Below, one piece after another: positions 51,545-61,875 of a stretch of DNA of 64,000 bases. The position numbers and the translations under genes are program-made. Under the pieces are notes generated by a model. It was not told the DNA's origin. It did no database searches and worked only from the letters and a program-made list of their open reading frames with translations. Each line of letters begins with the position of its first letter. Positions within the stretch are counted from its first letter, which is position 1. Source of the DNA: Bactericera cockerelli (taxonomy: Eukaryota; Arthropoda; Insecta; Hemiptera; Triozidae); NCBI GenBank assembly GCA_024516035.1, contig CM044956.1, positions 8,295,997 through 8,359,996 of the forward strand, in the 5' to 3' direction.

Positions 51545-52884
51545 ATAGTTTTCAACTGCATTCACTTAATCAATAATAGAACATTCATTACCTATTCCAG
51601 GAAAGAATCATCCTTAATTCCAAATGCGAGAAATTGTACCTACATAATATGAATACGAATTATTAAATAATTAATGTGAAAAGCGTTTCACATTAATTAT
51701 TGTACCTAAATAGAAATACATAAATATTGTATAAAAGGTAATGCACTGTTGGGGTGACAAAGTTGTTGGACTGACTATGCTATATAATAAGGTCTTAGAG
51801 AAACATAACACATTAGGCAATCTCTTAAGGAAGACAAAGAAATTTTTAATACCCAGATCGAAAATAATGAAAAGTTTAAGTTAATATACCTTAGAGTGTT
51901 TTTGCGACATGTTAGTGTGAACGCGCCTTTCCGCATATGCGCAGTCTACCCTTTTCTTTGTTTACCATTCTTCCAATGTTTGTTTTTCTTATCAGTCGCC
52001 TTGAAAATGATGTCGAAATATGTCGGCTCCTGTGTATTTTCTTTTATAATTTGTATCTAATTGTATGTTCCTACCTAATGGTCTTAAGTAAATGCATAGT
52101 TTCGTATTATACATCAAATGAAGTCAAGTTGAATTTTTTCATTTATATAATTATGAAGCTACTTGTTGTTGTTGTTGTTGTTGTTGTTGTAGCCAGCTTG
52201 GCTACAGCTGGAGGGGTGAGTGATGGTCTCCAGCCAACTTTATTTCAAAGTTGGCTCGTCCTGAACCGCATATTTCTATGTGCGATCAACCATCATGAGG
52301 ACTTGGACTTTTCTTTATAAGCCATTAAACCCATAGGAAACTGCAAGCCAGCCTGGCTTGTAAGGGTTGGCTAGTCTGTTCTCTGTTTATAGTCCTCTAG
52401 CGAGACACTGGTCTTCTCTCTGTTTAACGTCCCCCAGCCAGACAAATGAAGCTACTTGACAAAGTCTCCTTGTTGGAGAATTGTATATTATAGAAGTTTC
52501 ATGATTACATACCGTTAGGAATACGGAAATATGGATAAATTATATAATTCTAAAGTGTGAGGATAAAATGAAACATGGCAGATAGCTAATCCTGATAAAG
52601 CAGAAACTTGCAGGATAATCACACGCACTAATTTATGCCAAAGTTATTGGCAACCTGACATGCGGAAACGGCAGACATATAAAATTTATGATTAATGTAT
52701 GTCAGATATAAGCTTTTAGCACGTGGGATTTTTATTTTTTAGGTGGGCGAATGAAAATCCAGGCTAAGCAGGATATTTGCTGATTTTGAACAATGGAATA
52801 TCAATGCAAAAAATAAAATACCTATATAATTGTAATTCGACTATTGCGAGAAAGGGCAGAGCGGTAATATAAAATTAACGCACG
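51545..52884. other. unassigned stretch with (GTT)n run and an inverted copy of the 48355 repeat
   Basis: (GTT)n lies at 52163-52188, followed by GTAGCCAGCTTGGCTACAGC, itself a hairpin. 52325-52428 is the inverted partner of 48355-48440. The 127-codon plus frame at 51937-52320 owes its hydrophobic Val run to the GTT repeat. Confidence 0.5.
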
Positions 52885-53175
52885 TCCAGCCCAGTGGTGG
52901 GATACTGTCGTGCGGAAGGTCTCGGGTTCAAACCCCTGAACACACAAAAAACTAACTTGTATTTAATGTCAGTTGTTTGTAAGGCATATTTCCCAATGAG
53001 CTATTTCCCGGGTGAGGAGGATATTTCCTGGTAAGTGTGAACCCAGCACCTAAATAGGGAGTAGTGTGTCACGTCGCGCCCATCAGAGGGTATGCATACT
53101 AGATAATGGACAATCTACCACACAGACCTTGAAAGTTTTTACACTTCTACAGTAGCTGTTTCTTGGATAGTAAAT
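52885..53175 (+). mobile_element. SINE group C, diverged
   Basis: AGCCCAGTGGTGGGATACTG, CGTGCGGAAGGTCTCGGG, GGTTCAAACCCC (B box), TTGTTTGTAAGGCATATTTC, then AAGTGTGAACCCAGCACCTA and CCCATCAGAGGGTATGCATA. It contains an extra segment of about 40 bp near 53000 compared with 24705. Confidence 0.72.
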
Positions 53176-53185
53176 GAAATGCTAA

Positions 53186-53286
53186 AGGGTTGGGTGGAAG
53201 AGATTGCCATAGGCCATAACCCCGCCCTTTAGTTAGGACATATTATGTATATACATATTATGTATATACATATTATGTATATACAT
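53186..53286 (+). mobile_element. hairpin module followed by a 17-bp tandem repeat
   Basis: AAGGGTTGGGTGGAAGAGAT, TGCCATAGGCCATAACCCCG and CCCTTTAGTTAGGACATATT match the module, with an imperfect stem. TATGTATATACATATTA then repeats about three times up to the palindromic element. Confidence 0.6.
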
Positions 53287-53995
53287 AACCTAATTTTACA
53301 CATTTTTTGTTAGTCATATCGAAAAACAAAACTAAAGTGTTGTACAGGGTGAGACATAATTTTTTTGTAACACCCTGTATATGGGCAGTCAAAGAGACAT
53401 AAAATTAAATAGAAAGACTAAATGTGCAAGAAAAACTTCGATTTTTAATTATATAAAAAAGTTATGGTGTTTTAACTAATATTGTCACATGGACCACCCT
53501 GTAGATATTTTCTTAAAACATCATATGGGTAGTCGAAATCGTCTAAAATTCAACGAGGAGTCCAAATGTGGAAGAAAAAAATGAATTCAAAAAGCCATTT
53601 TCAATTTTGTGTCTACACCTACCTACTTTTTAATTCTAGTTTTAAAATCATTCAGTGTGTACACCAAATTGAAAATGGCTTCAAAATTCGTGTTTTTTAC
53701 TTGTTTTTCCCCACGATTCGAAGTCTTCGTTGAATTTTATACAACCTCGAGTACCCACATGATAGTTTAATAGAATATCTACAGGGTGGTCCATGCGACA
53801 ATATTAGTTAAAACACCATAACTTTTTGATATCATTAAAAATCAAAGTTTTTCTTGCACATTTAGTTTTTATATTTAATTTACGTCTCTTTGACTGCCCA
53901 TATACAGGGTGTCACAAAAAAATTATGTCACACCCTGTACAACACTTTAGTTTTGTTTTTCGATATGACTAACAAAAAATGTGTAAAATTAGGTT
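53287..53995. mobile_element. 709-bp palindromic foldback element
   Basis: AACCTAATTTTACACATTTT at the left returns inverted at the right end, and the arms of about 310 bp stay paired inward (ACTAAAGTGTTGTACAGGGT, ATGGGCAGTCAAAGAGAC, TTGAAAATGGC). The arms contain inner CAGGGTG/CACCCTGTA ends at 53345 and 53367, so smaller mariner-type units are nested within. No coding capacity. Confidence 0.72.
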
Positions 53996-54059
53996 AGAAT
54001 TATAATCCCAAATAAAAAATTAAAAAAACTCAGTTTTAACAAAAATTAAATCATTATTT

Positions 54060-54480
54060 CACTTGTGAAGCACCCTGTATAAAAAAATTTGATGCCAATT
54101 AAAAGGGCGTGTTTTCATTACACAAACACTTTCTATTCTTGTTATCGAAAAAATTAAACAAACTTGAGTTATTCGAGATTTAGAAAAAAAATTGGTCGAA
54201 AAAAAACCCACCGTGTATGAAAAAATTTTGTTTAAAAAAAGTACTCAGGAACCATTTAAAAGTAAAATTATCAAATAAAATTCAGGTCAATCCATTTAAA
54301 AATCGAAAGTTCACACCTCAATTTCTGACTTTTGAACCACCCTGTATAAAAAAAATTCATGACTGAGAAACCGCATAATTAGACCATGTACCCTAGGATT
54401 TTTTATTTTTCAAAAACTCTTTCAGGGGCCGAGTAATTTGAGGTGTCCAAGTTTGGTGGGACACCCTGTATAAGAACTTT
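54060..54480. repeat. cluster of mariner-type terminal motifs at about 130-bp spacing
   Basis: CACCCTGTATAAAAAAATT (54069), CACCGTGTATGAAAAAATT (54209), CACCCTGTATAAAAAAAAT (54339) and GACACCCTGTATAAGAAC (54460) occur in the same orientation with similar spacing. It may be stacked one-sided element remnants or a repeat derived from them. Confidence 0.5.
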
Positions 54481-54659
54481 TTAATTCAATTCTGTATAAT
54501 CCGCCTATTTTCTCATCCATTCCTCCTGCATTCAATTACCTCCTCCTCCGACAAAGTCAATTCAACTATTGCCTTCAACAATTTTTCCAGGTAGATAAAG
54601 TTCACCAGGCAGGAAGAAAGCTTTCCATTTTCCAGGCCAACGAGCGTACTCCCTCTTTT

Positions 54660-55455
54660 CTCCCTCTTTCTTCCTTTGCCTCTCATTTTCTCTTTCATTC
54701 TCCTTCTTCATTTACCTTCATCCTTCCCTCCCTCTCTCTACCTTTACTGTCTCATTTTTTCTTTCATTCTCCTTCTTTATTTATCTTCGTCCCTCCCTCC
54801 CTCTTTCTCTCCCTCTCTCTTCCTTTCCTTTACCTTCTTTTTTTCTCTTTCAGTTTCCTTCTTTATTTACCTTCGTCCCTCCCTCTTTCTCTCCCTCTCT
54901 CTTCCTTTACATTCTCATTTTCTCTTTGATTCTCCTTCGTTATTTTCCTTCGTCCCTCCCTTCCTCTTTCTCTCCCTCTCTCTTCCTTTACCTTCTCATT
55001 TTCTCTTTCAGTCTCCTTTTTTATTTACCTTCGTCCCTCCCTTTTTTTCTCTTTACCTCTCAAATTTTCGCTCCATCTCTCTGTTCCCCTCTCTTCTCTT
55101 TATGTCTGCCCACCTCTCTCTTCAATTTTTTCTTCTTTTCTCTCCATCAACGTGTATATCTTTTGTTTCTCATATCCATCTATGTTTTTTTTCTTCCTTT
55201 CTTATACTCTCTTTTTTTTCTCTCTCTCATTCATTCTTTCTCTGTACATAATATGTCTCTTTTCCTCTCTCTCTCTCTCCCTTAACCTTTCCATTCCTCA
55301 CTCTTTCTTTTATATCTCACTTTCTCTCCCTATCTTTCTCTCCCTATCTTTCTGTCCCTCTCTCTCTCTCTCCCTCTCGCTCTCTCTCTCACTCTCTCCA
55401 TCTCTTATTCTCTCTATCTCATTCTCCCTCTCTCTCTCTCTCTCTCAGCACACGC
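54660..55455. repeat. CT-rich minisatellite
   Basis: Blocks of about 90 bp (CCTTCGTCCCTCCCT, TTTCTCTCCCTCTCTCTTCC, TTCTCATTTTCTCTTTCAT) repeat about four times at 54690-55040, then irregular and finally nearly pure CT. Frames are artefacts. Confidence 0.87.
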
Positions 55456-55719
55456 CCTTTTTGATGTCTCTCTGAGGAAAAAGTTTTCTGTTTAAACTCT
55501 CGTTAGGCTCTTCTGTATTATCATCATCATCACTGTCCTAAATATTACTTATTACTATCATAAGTATCGTTATCATAAATATCGTTATCATTATCTTTGT
55601 CTCTCTTTACAGTCATAATCATCAAAGGGTGTTATCTTCGTAAACGACTGTAGCCAAACAGTAATAATCTTTTTGGAATTTCTATCATTGTCTATTGATT
55701 CAACATGTTAGATCAAATT
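55456..55719. other. unassigned stretch
   Basis: ATCATCATCATCAC and two ATCGTTATCATAA-type words; otherwise nothing recognised. Confidence 0.45.
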
Positions 55720-55832
55720 TTATTTAAGATTAAAGTACATAGAATATTTACGTAAAAATTGAAATTAATAAAACAAAACTTGACCAAGGGCGGTGCTAAT
55801 GCCAACGGCATTCTCTCCTATTCGTGATAGCC
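55720..55832 (-). mobile_element. retroelement 3' end with conserved hairpin
   Basis: Minus strand: GGAGAGAATGCCGTTGGCAT and TAGCACCGCCCTTGG, then AT-rich to TTAAATAAAATTTG. AATGCC pairs with GGCATT around GTT. Confidence 0.6.
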
Positions 55833-55882
55833 CATGTATATTACGAACAGTCAATCCATTGAATTCTAATAGGAACTTGAAT

Positions 55883-56118
55883 CGTGCAATGCAGAAACCA
55901 TCCATCTCCACTTTTTCAAATTTTTCAGGAGACACTTAAAACAGTTTAGATTCTAACTGGTTTAGAATAAAAAAACAAAGTATTGTTCATATGAAAGAAA
56001 TATTCTTTTATGATTATCTAATATATATGAAAAAAATCCAGAATTTTTTTTTGTCAGTTAGGGTGATTTAAAAAAAAAAAAAATTTGGAGATAGATGGTT
56101 TTTGCACTTTACGACTTT
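55883..56118. mobile_element. small inverted-repeat element
   Basis: GTGCAATGCAGAAACCATCC and ATCTCC at the left face AATTTGGAGATAGATGG, TTTTTGCACTTTACGAC at the right. The arms are about 40 bp with several mismatches. A related terminus (GGATGGTTTCTGCATTGCAC) stands at 57696-57715. Confidence 0.5.
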
Positions 56119-56268
56119 AACACATGTTTTCCTGTATGAGAGAGTTAATTAAATACTCATATTATTCTGATTTTAATGACAACATTTCTCATTTATTTTA
56201 ATTCAAACATTATTATATGCTAACCTAAATAATCTAAATATATTGTGTATACAATATATGTATATGTA
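56119..56268. other. AT-rich spacer
   Basis: Short spacer before the large foldback element; nothing recognised. Confidence 0.4.
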
Positions 56269-56270
56269 TA

Positions 56271-57142
56271 CAGGATGTCCATAAAGTCTGGACCCACCCC
56301 CCCTATCTCGGGAACCACTTAAAATATCAAAAAACTCCAAGACACCTATTTCTTTGATTGTAGGGGGATTTATTTTAAGCTAAAAAAAAATTGCCTACAC
56401 GGCCCAGTCAGGCTGGGCAAGGACCAACTTTAAAATACTAAGAAGAAAGGTATGTTTTGTGGCATATTTTTTTAAAGGTCTTATTGAGAGAAGTTCATCA
56501 TAACAAATTTCAGTGAGCTACAACTTACCGTTCTCGAGGTACAGGGTCGGACAGTCGGACATCCTGCGTTATATCCATATATTTTGACCTATAACTCGTT
56601 AACTGTAAATTATGGAGAAATTTTTTCTTGTTAATAATAACTCCTTATCGCAAGACCTTTCGAACAAGTTAAAGTTTGATTTGTTTTTTCGTTAATTTTT
56701 TTTCGACTGTTCGTCTGGCTGGCTGACAAAACCGACCAGAAACTAACATCAACAGAGTATGTCGAGTTATAACATGTTTGAAAGGTCTTTCCATAAGGAG
56801 TTATTATTATCAAGAAAAAATTTCTCCATAATTTACGGTGAACGAGTTATAGGTCAAAATATATGGATATTATGCAGGACGTCCGACCCTATTTCTCGAG
56901 GACGGTAAGTCATAACTCACTGAAATTTGTTGTAATGAACTTCTCTCAATAAGACCTTTAAAACAATATACCACAAGACATACCATTCTATTTAGGAGTT
57001 TAGAGTTGGTCCATGCCCAGCCTGACTAGGGCCGTGTAGGCAAATTTTTTTTAGCTTAAAATAAATCCTCCTACAATCGAAGAGATAGGTGTCTTGGAGT
57101 TTTTCGATATTTTAAGTGGTTCTCGAGTTTATGGACACCCTG
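56271..57142. mobile_element. 872-bp foldback MITE, mariner-type ends
   Basis: Left CAGGATGTCCATAAAGTC, right inverse CAGGGTGTCCATAAACTC, with TA on both sides (56269-56270, 57143-57144). Arms of about 370-400 bp pair throughout (for example CCTATAACTCGTTAACTG with its counterpart near 56840), around a centre of about 100 bp that contains GACTGTTCGTCTGG. No reading frame for a transposase. Confidence 0.8.
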
Positions 57143-57222
57143 TATATCTCAAACCCACAGGAAAATGGTCAAAGTTACAAATTTATCAACCTTGGGTCGT
57201 GGGTTTGAACCCCAGCCATGGG

Positions 57223-57270
<48 letters not shown>

Positions 57271-57499
57271 ATTTAATAACAGGATACATATACAAAGGTA
57301 TTTTTCCTAAGCTAAAGCTTCTAAGAATTTTTTTTGTCTTTTTTAATTGCAAAGCGAAGCGTGCGGGCAACAGCTAGTATGTACCTACCAAAAAAACACA
57401 TGAAAAACGTTCCATTTCCAATCCTGAAACAATACTGATCAGAAAACAAAAAGATCAGGCCGGCTGATAATAAAATGAAAACAAACCCCACCCGTGCAA
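57143..57499. other. tRNA-like remnant, poly(T) and dispersed repeat
   Basis: TCGTGGGTTTGAACCCCAGC (B box-like, 57196) is followed by a T run of about 34 (57224-57257). GAAGCGTGCGGGCAACAGCT and AGTATG at 57354-57380 are the inverted start of the ACTAGCTG repeat. Confidence 0.5.
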
Positions 57500-57735
57500 G
57501 ATTCCCCCTACAATCGAGAAATACAGTGCAAGAACCGTTCATGTGCGGGATATGTATGGTTCTTGCACTGTACAAAATATTTGACCTTCAATATCTCCCA
57601 TACTCGAAACACTGTCTGAATAGTTATTGCACTGTTTGATAAATCTTCGTTCGAGGAATCCATTTTCATCGAAAACATAATTTCGAAAAAAATGGCGTTT
57701 GGATGGTTTCTGCATTGCACGATTCACTTGTGAAC
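57500..57735. mobile_element. inverted-repeat remnant related to 55883-56118
   Basis: ACAGTGCAAGAACC (57522-57535) and GGTTCTTGCACTGT (57553-57566) form a 14-bp perfect stem. CGTTTGGATGGTTTCTGCAT and TGCACG (57690-57722) match the terminus of the element at 55883. Confidence 0.45.
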
Positions 57736-57859
57736 CCATTTTTCCATTTTTATACTTTTTTTGCACGAAAATAAAACAGAGTTCAAAGACTTCAAAGTAC
57801 AAGATAGGGAATAGATTTATCTTCCTTCTACGTCAGATTTTACTAAAAGTTTTGATAGA

Positions 57860-58420
57860 GGGATAGGGAAAGACCTGAAGAGAGCTTAAGAAAGAGAGAG
57901 ACAGGGAAAAAGAGAGAGGGAGGGGGAGGGAGAGAGAGAGAGAGAAAGAGAGAGGGAGGGGGAAAGACCTGAAAAGAGCTTGGGAAAGAGAGGGAAAAGA
58001 GAGAGAGAGAGGGAAAGAGAGAGATAGAGAAGAGAGGAAAAAAAGAAAAGAGAAAGACTAGAAGAAGAGACAGGTAAGGAATATAATAAACAAAAAAGAG
58101 ACAAATTGAGAGAGAAAAAAAGACATCGAAAAAAAAAGATGTGAACAAAATAATGGACAGAGACAACAAAGAAATATTGTCATATAAGGGAGATACTTCA
58201 CAATACAATATTAGATATTCTGGGAAGTAATAGACAAAAGAAAGAAAGAGGGGAGAGAGATAGAGAGAAATAGAAAATAAGAGAGAGAGAGGGAAGTAGA
58301 GATAAACAGAAAAAGAGCGAGAGAGAGGGAAGTAGAGAGAAATAGAAAAAGAGCGAGAGAGAGGGAAGTAGAGAGAGAGAGAGAGAGAGAGAAAGGGAGG
58401 TATGAACAAAGACTAGAACA
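57860..58420. repeat. purine-rich array with local duplications
   Basis: GGGGAAAGACCTGAAAAGAG resembles GGGAAAGACCTGAAGAGAG about 95 bp before it. A unit of about 38 bp with AGTAGAGAGAAATAGAAAA recurs at 58280-58370. Frames are artefacts. Confidence 0.85.
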
Positions 58421-58725
58421 AAGTACATAATTCATTAGTGTCTTCTCCCCCCCTCCTCCAATTCACAAAAGATATTAGAGAAGGGAGAAAAATAAAGCAT
58501 AAAAAATTGAGAAAAAAATTCTAATAAAATTTCCGAGGGAAAATTTCACAGGGGGAAAATTTTACATTCCCTCCCAAACTATACCTTCTCCCGTCCCCAA
58601 TTTATTTCTTTGTTCCGTCTAGTATTTTGCAAGTTAAAATAAATTTTGAATTATCCGGATTTGCGATTTTTTCAAGTCGAAAGAGTGAGGTGAATCTGAA
58701 TATTTGAATAACTTTCTTAGCTAGT

Positions 58726-58732
<7 letters not shown>
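58421..58732. other. unassigned AT-rich stretch
   Basis: GGGAAAATTTCACAGGGGGA and AAATTTTACATTCCC form a small imperfect inverted repeat. No gene. Confidence 0.4.

Positions 58733-58756
<24 letters not shown>
58733..58756. repeat. poly(A) run
   Basis: About 24 A, directly before the tail of the next SINE. Confidence 0.85.
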
Positions 58757-58790
58757 CAGAGTAATCAGTACCCCTGATATGTATCAAAAG

Positions 58791-58956
58791 ATAATAATAA
58801 TGTCGTCTTATTTATACTGCCCGATTAGGACTATTAAAGTCCCATAATCCCAAATGGGAGGATAACTTGTCATGTCCCAGCTGGGTTTCGAACCCACGAC
58901 CTCTGGAATCTATGGATTCACAGAGTGCCGCCTTTACCACTGAACTACTGGGACAG
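58791..58956 (-). mobile_element. SINE group A with internal deletion
   Basis: Minus strand: TGTCCCAGTAGTTCAGTGGT, AAAGGCGGCACTCTGTG, GTCGTGGGTTCGAAACCC (B box), TGGGACATGACAAG, ATCCTCCCATTTGGGATTA, then directly TGGGACTTTAATAGTCC. About 45 bp of the body are missing. Confidence 0.82.
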
Positions 58957-58961
58957 CTAAG

Positions 58962-59172
58962 ATGTATGGACAGCGTCCGTCGCTGGCGAGGACTTGAATG
59001 GGTGACTATTTAAAGTCAAACCCTCGTGATGCTGACTTTTCCCGACCTCACTCAGGCTAGGTGAGGTTAATTTGAGTGGCTGAATTGTAAGTTTGCAGAA
59101 ATCGGAGGGTTAGAAATTTCGTCGTGATGTGACCATGAAGTTGAGAGCGACATTAAACCCCCCTAAAAAAAT
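58962..59172 (+). mobile_element. SINE group E-like (5S rRNA-derived)
   Basis: GACAGCGTCCGTCGCTGGCG and AGGACTTGAATGGGTGAC correspond to the second half of the 5S internal promoter. The 3' part TGACCTCACTCAGG-type words, GTTGAGAGCGACATTAAACC and CCCCCTAAAAAAA form a different tail from the 18527 copy. Confidence 0.6.
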
Positions 59173-59549
59173 GCATTGGTGGTCTACAAGCTACAAGTGG
59201 TTAAAACTTTGGATGTAACAAAATCGACCAATCCCTTTGCTAAAGACTGAAACTCCGTCGTGGTTAATGAACTAATCATTACATTGATAAGAGACATAAG
59301 ATTTATGGTCGTTATAAAAAAAAAACTTAGAGAGATTAAAGCTATAAAAATGTCAAAGGTAAACGAAAACGCCCAATTTTTTTCTTCCAAAATTACAAAC
59401 AAGGTAAGTCAGTGGAAGTTTTGATTTTATGTTGTTTTTTTTATGCCATGAAATGCGGGTGGCTTCTCTTCTCCCCTCCTATAAGTTTGTTGGTGAAAGT
59501 TTTCTCGTAAAAAATAACTCGACACCAGATGTTGGGTGACCTTTGGGGT
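59173..59549. other. unassigned stretch
   Basis: No gene recognised. Confidence 0.4.
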
Positions 59550-59793
59550 CAGCTACCTGAGGTTCAAGTTGTGGCACTTTTGAAGAAGAATAAGAGAGAG
59601 TTAGGGCCGAATTTTAAAACAGGATTAAATTTATACCTGAGGTTGAAGTTGTGGCACTTTTGAAGAACAAGAGAGAGAGTTAGGGCCGAATTTTAAAACA
59701 GGATTAAATTTATTCCTGAGGTTCAAGTTGTGGCACTTTTGAAGAAGAAGAGAGAGTTAGGGCCGAATTTTAAAACAGGATTAAATTTATGAT
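59550..59793. repeat. about 80-bp tandem repeat, three units
   Basis: CCTGAGGTTCAAGTTGTGGC begins units at 59556, 59636 and 59715. Each ends TTAAAACAGGATTAAATTTA. Differences are limited to a GAAGAAGAATAAGAGAG-type segment of varying length. Confidence 0.88.
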
Positions 59794-59880
59794 AAGCCAG
59801 ACCCTTCCTGACGTTGGAGTTTGAAACCAATCACAGCCCATTAGAGCCCAACTTGAAGGACATTCTGACTTATGACTGCA
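59794..59880. other. unassigned spacer
   Basis: Short spacer before a SINE; nothing recognised. Confidence 0.4.
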
Positions 59881-60089
59881 TGTCCCGGTAGCTCAGTGGT
59901 AAAGGCGGCACTCTGCAAATCCAGAGGTACCAGAGGTCGCGGGTTCGAAACCAAGCCAGGACATGACAAGTTATCTTCCCATTCGGGATTTTTACCACAT
60001 AATAATATGTCTTGGGCTTACTGCTGGAATAATGGGACTCAATAGTACTAATCGGGCAGTATAAATATGGCGATATTAATATTATTATG
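59881..60089 (+). mobile_element. SINE group A, complete
   Basis: TGTCCCGGTAGCTCAGTGGT (A box), AAAGGCGGCACTCTGC, AGGTCGCGGGTTCGAAACC (B box), AGGACATGACAAGTTATC, GGGATTTTTACCACATAATA, TGTCTTGGGCTTACTGCTGG, AATAATGGGACTCAATAG, ATCGGGCAGTATAAATATGG, tail TATTAATATTATTATG. Confidence 0.88.
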
Positions 60090-60360
60090 TTAAATTTAAC
60101 CTTAATTTATAATTTGCTTCTTAGGGCGAAATTAATAGACAAAATTGAAATCACAAGATCTATAACTTAAGCATTAATATCCTCATTTAAAACAATACGC
60201 AAAACCTAGTCTCAACTCCACAGAGGTATAACCGAAACGTAAATTAACCCTTGTAGTAAGACATGAAGTTGGAAAGTATGAAATTTTGTAGATATTGAGA
60301 AAAAGATTAAGATGGGTGGTAATGTCGGGATGAAGAATGAGAATGTTGAACACATCATAA
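60090..60360. other. unassigned stretch
   Basis: TTAGGGCGAAATTAATAGAC at 60122 recurs in related form at 5370 and 42190. No gene. Confidence 0.4.
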
Positions 60361-60597
60361 ATAATATAAATATCGCCTTATTTTTACTGCCCGATTAGGA
60401 CTATCAAAGTCCCATTATTGCAGCAGTAAGCCCAATATATATTATTATGTGGTAAAAATCCCAAATGGGAGGATAACTTGTCATGTCCCGGCTGTGTTTC
60501 GAACCCACGACCTCTGAGATCTCTGGATTTTTTAGGATTGATCTCAGAGATAAAGGATCTCTGAGATTCTTTACAACTGAGCTATCGTGACAGACAG
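60361..60597 (-). mobile_element. SINE group A with an internal inverted duplication
   Basis: Minus strand: TGTCACGATAGCTCAGTTGT (A box), then a duplicated, inverted ATCTCAGAG/CTCTGAGAT segment where intact copies have CCAGAGATTCCAGAGG, then GTCGTGGGTTCGAAACAC (B box), body and tail. Confidence 0.8.
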
Positions 60598-61059
60598 ATA
60601 GAATTAAATTTGAACAGGATATTAGGTCCGAAAGTGCTGAAAAATCTTTTGTAACAAGAGAATTGTTTGCTTTAGAATTTTATAGAGAATTATTGAGTAA
60701 GTTGGTGAAATGCTAGAGGAAAAATGTAAGAAAAAAGAAGGAAATTTGAGAATGTGTGTGTGTGTGTGTTTGTTAAAGAAAAAGAGAGGGAGAGATAATA
60801 GAAAACGTATGAGAGAGCGAAAGAGGGAAGAGAAAGAGAGAGCAAAAGATGGGGAAGAGAGAGAGAAAGCAATATATATGTATATCCTTCGGATATAGAT
60901 ATATATATAAAGGGAGAGAGAGTGGCAAGAGGAAAACTAAGAAATTTTACAACTGCTTTGGGACTCAGCGTGTTTAGTTTAAAATTAATTTCTACCCCTT
61001 GCTTGGTGCTTTATGAGAAAACCACAAAGAAATATTGTGGCAAAGGAAAGGAAATGAGG
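60598..61059. repeat. purine-rich patch, (GT)n and unassigned sequence
   Basis: (GT)n at 60752-60770, GA-rich at 60778-60870 and ATATATGTATATCC/GGATATAGATATATAT (a palindrome) at 60872-60908. No gene. Confidence 0.55.
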
Positions 61060-61070
61060 GGGGAGGGGAG

Positions 61071-61131
<61 letters not shown>

Positions 61132-61254
61132 AGGAGAGAAAGATGTAGAAAGCAGTGAGAAAGAGAGAGAGACAAAAAGCTGTGAGAAAAAAGTCAAAGG
61201 TATTAAAAAGGGGACAGTTACCGAGGAGAAGAGAAGGGCGAGAAATAGTGAGAA

Positions 61255-61286
<32 letters not shown>

Positions 61287-61345
61287 AGAGAAAGAGAAAG
61301 AGGAGAGAGAGGAAGAAAGAAGAAGAGAGAGAGAGAGAGGATGAT
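61060..61345. repeat. (GA)n array
   Basis: Pure and interrupted GA at 61073-61140 and 61250-61342. Frames on both strands are artefacts. Confidence 0.88.
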
Positions 61346-61790
61346 AAAGGACGGAGGAAACATCTGCAAGACTATCAAGGGAAAAAGGAGATTTATTGTA
61401 GGAAAAGAAGGTTATAGTTATACAGGGCTAGTCAAACTCTCGTAAACAATAATTCCATTTAGATAAAAAAAATTCTAGACCATTTAGAATTAAGAGAAAT
61501 ATATTATAGAGGTTATTCAGAGAAATACAAAATGTCCTTTTAGATATACAAATGTAGAAAATTTCTGAAACATTATCGCTCTAGCAAGAGAATTTGAATT
61601 CTTTTCATAGTGAACTTCATTAATATGGAATTTAATAAAATAAAATGATTCTGACTGTAGGACATCATTCTTTTTTCAGTTAATACTACTAGCGATGTTC
61701 TGTAATAGAATCATCAATCGAGAAAAAAAGCCTCCATACCTCTGAATTATGTTTTTTTTTTGTATAAATATCTTTTTTTAAGTAAAAAAA
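61346..61790. other. unassigned AT-rich stretch
   Basis: TATACAGGGCTAGTCAAACT at 61418 resembles a mariner-type end without a partner. No gene. Confidence 0.4.
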
Positions 61791-61875
61791 AGACAGTGGT
61801 AGAAGTGCTGAGTCATTCCTCCACTGTCTAGCCACCATCGTTTACGATGACGCCACCCTATGATGATGATGAAAA
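61791..61875 (+). mobile_element. dispersed retroelement 3' module with hairpin and GAT tail
   Basis: GACAGTGGTAGAAGTGCTGA, GTCATTCCTCCACTGTCT, CCATCGTTTACGATGACG (stem CATCGT with ACGATG), CCACCC and GATGATGATGA. Near copy of 10604-10692. Confidence 0.62.

Noticed and set aside
51937..52320. 127-codon plus frame with a signal-peptide-like hydrophobic stretch
   Set aside because: The Val run is a (GTT)n microsatellite and the rest overlaps dispersed repeats.
54513..54698. 61-codon minus frame as an exon of the GPR158-like gene
   Set aside because: No acceptor/donor pair in phase and no similarity to the ectodomain that I recognise.
59881..59960. Functional tRNA gene in SINE group A
   Set aside because: The acceptor stem pairs, yet the segment between A and B boxes does not fold as a normal anticodon and variable arm, and a SINE body follows.
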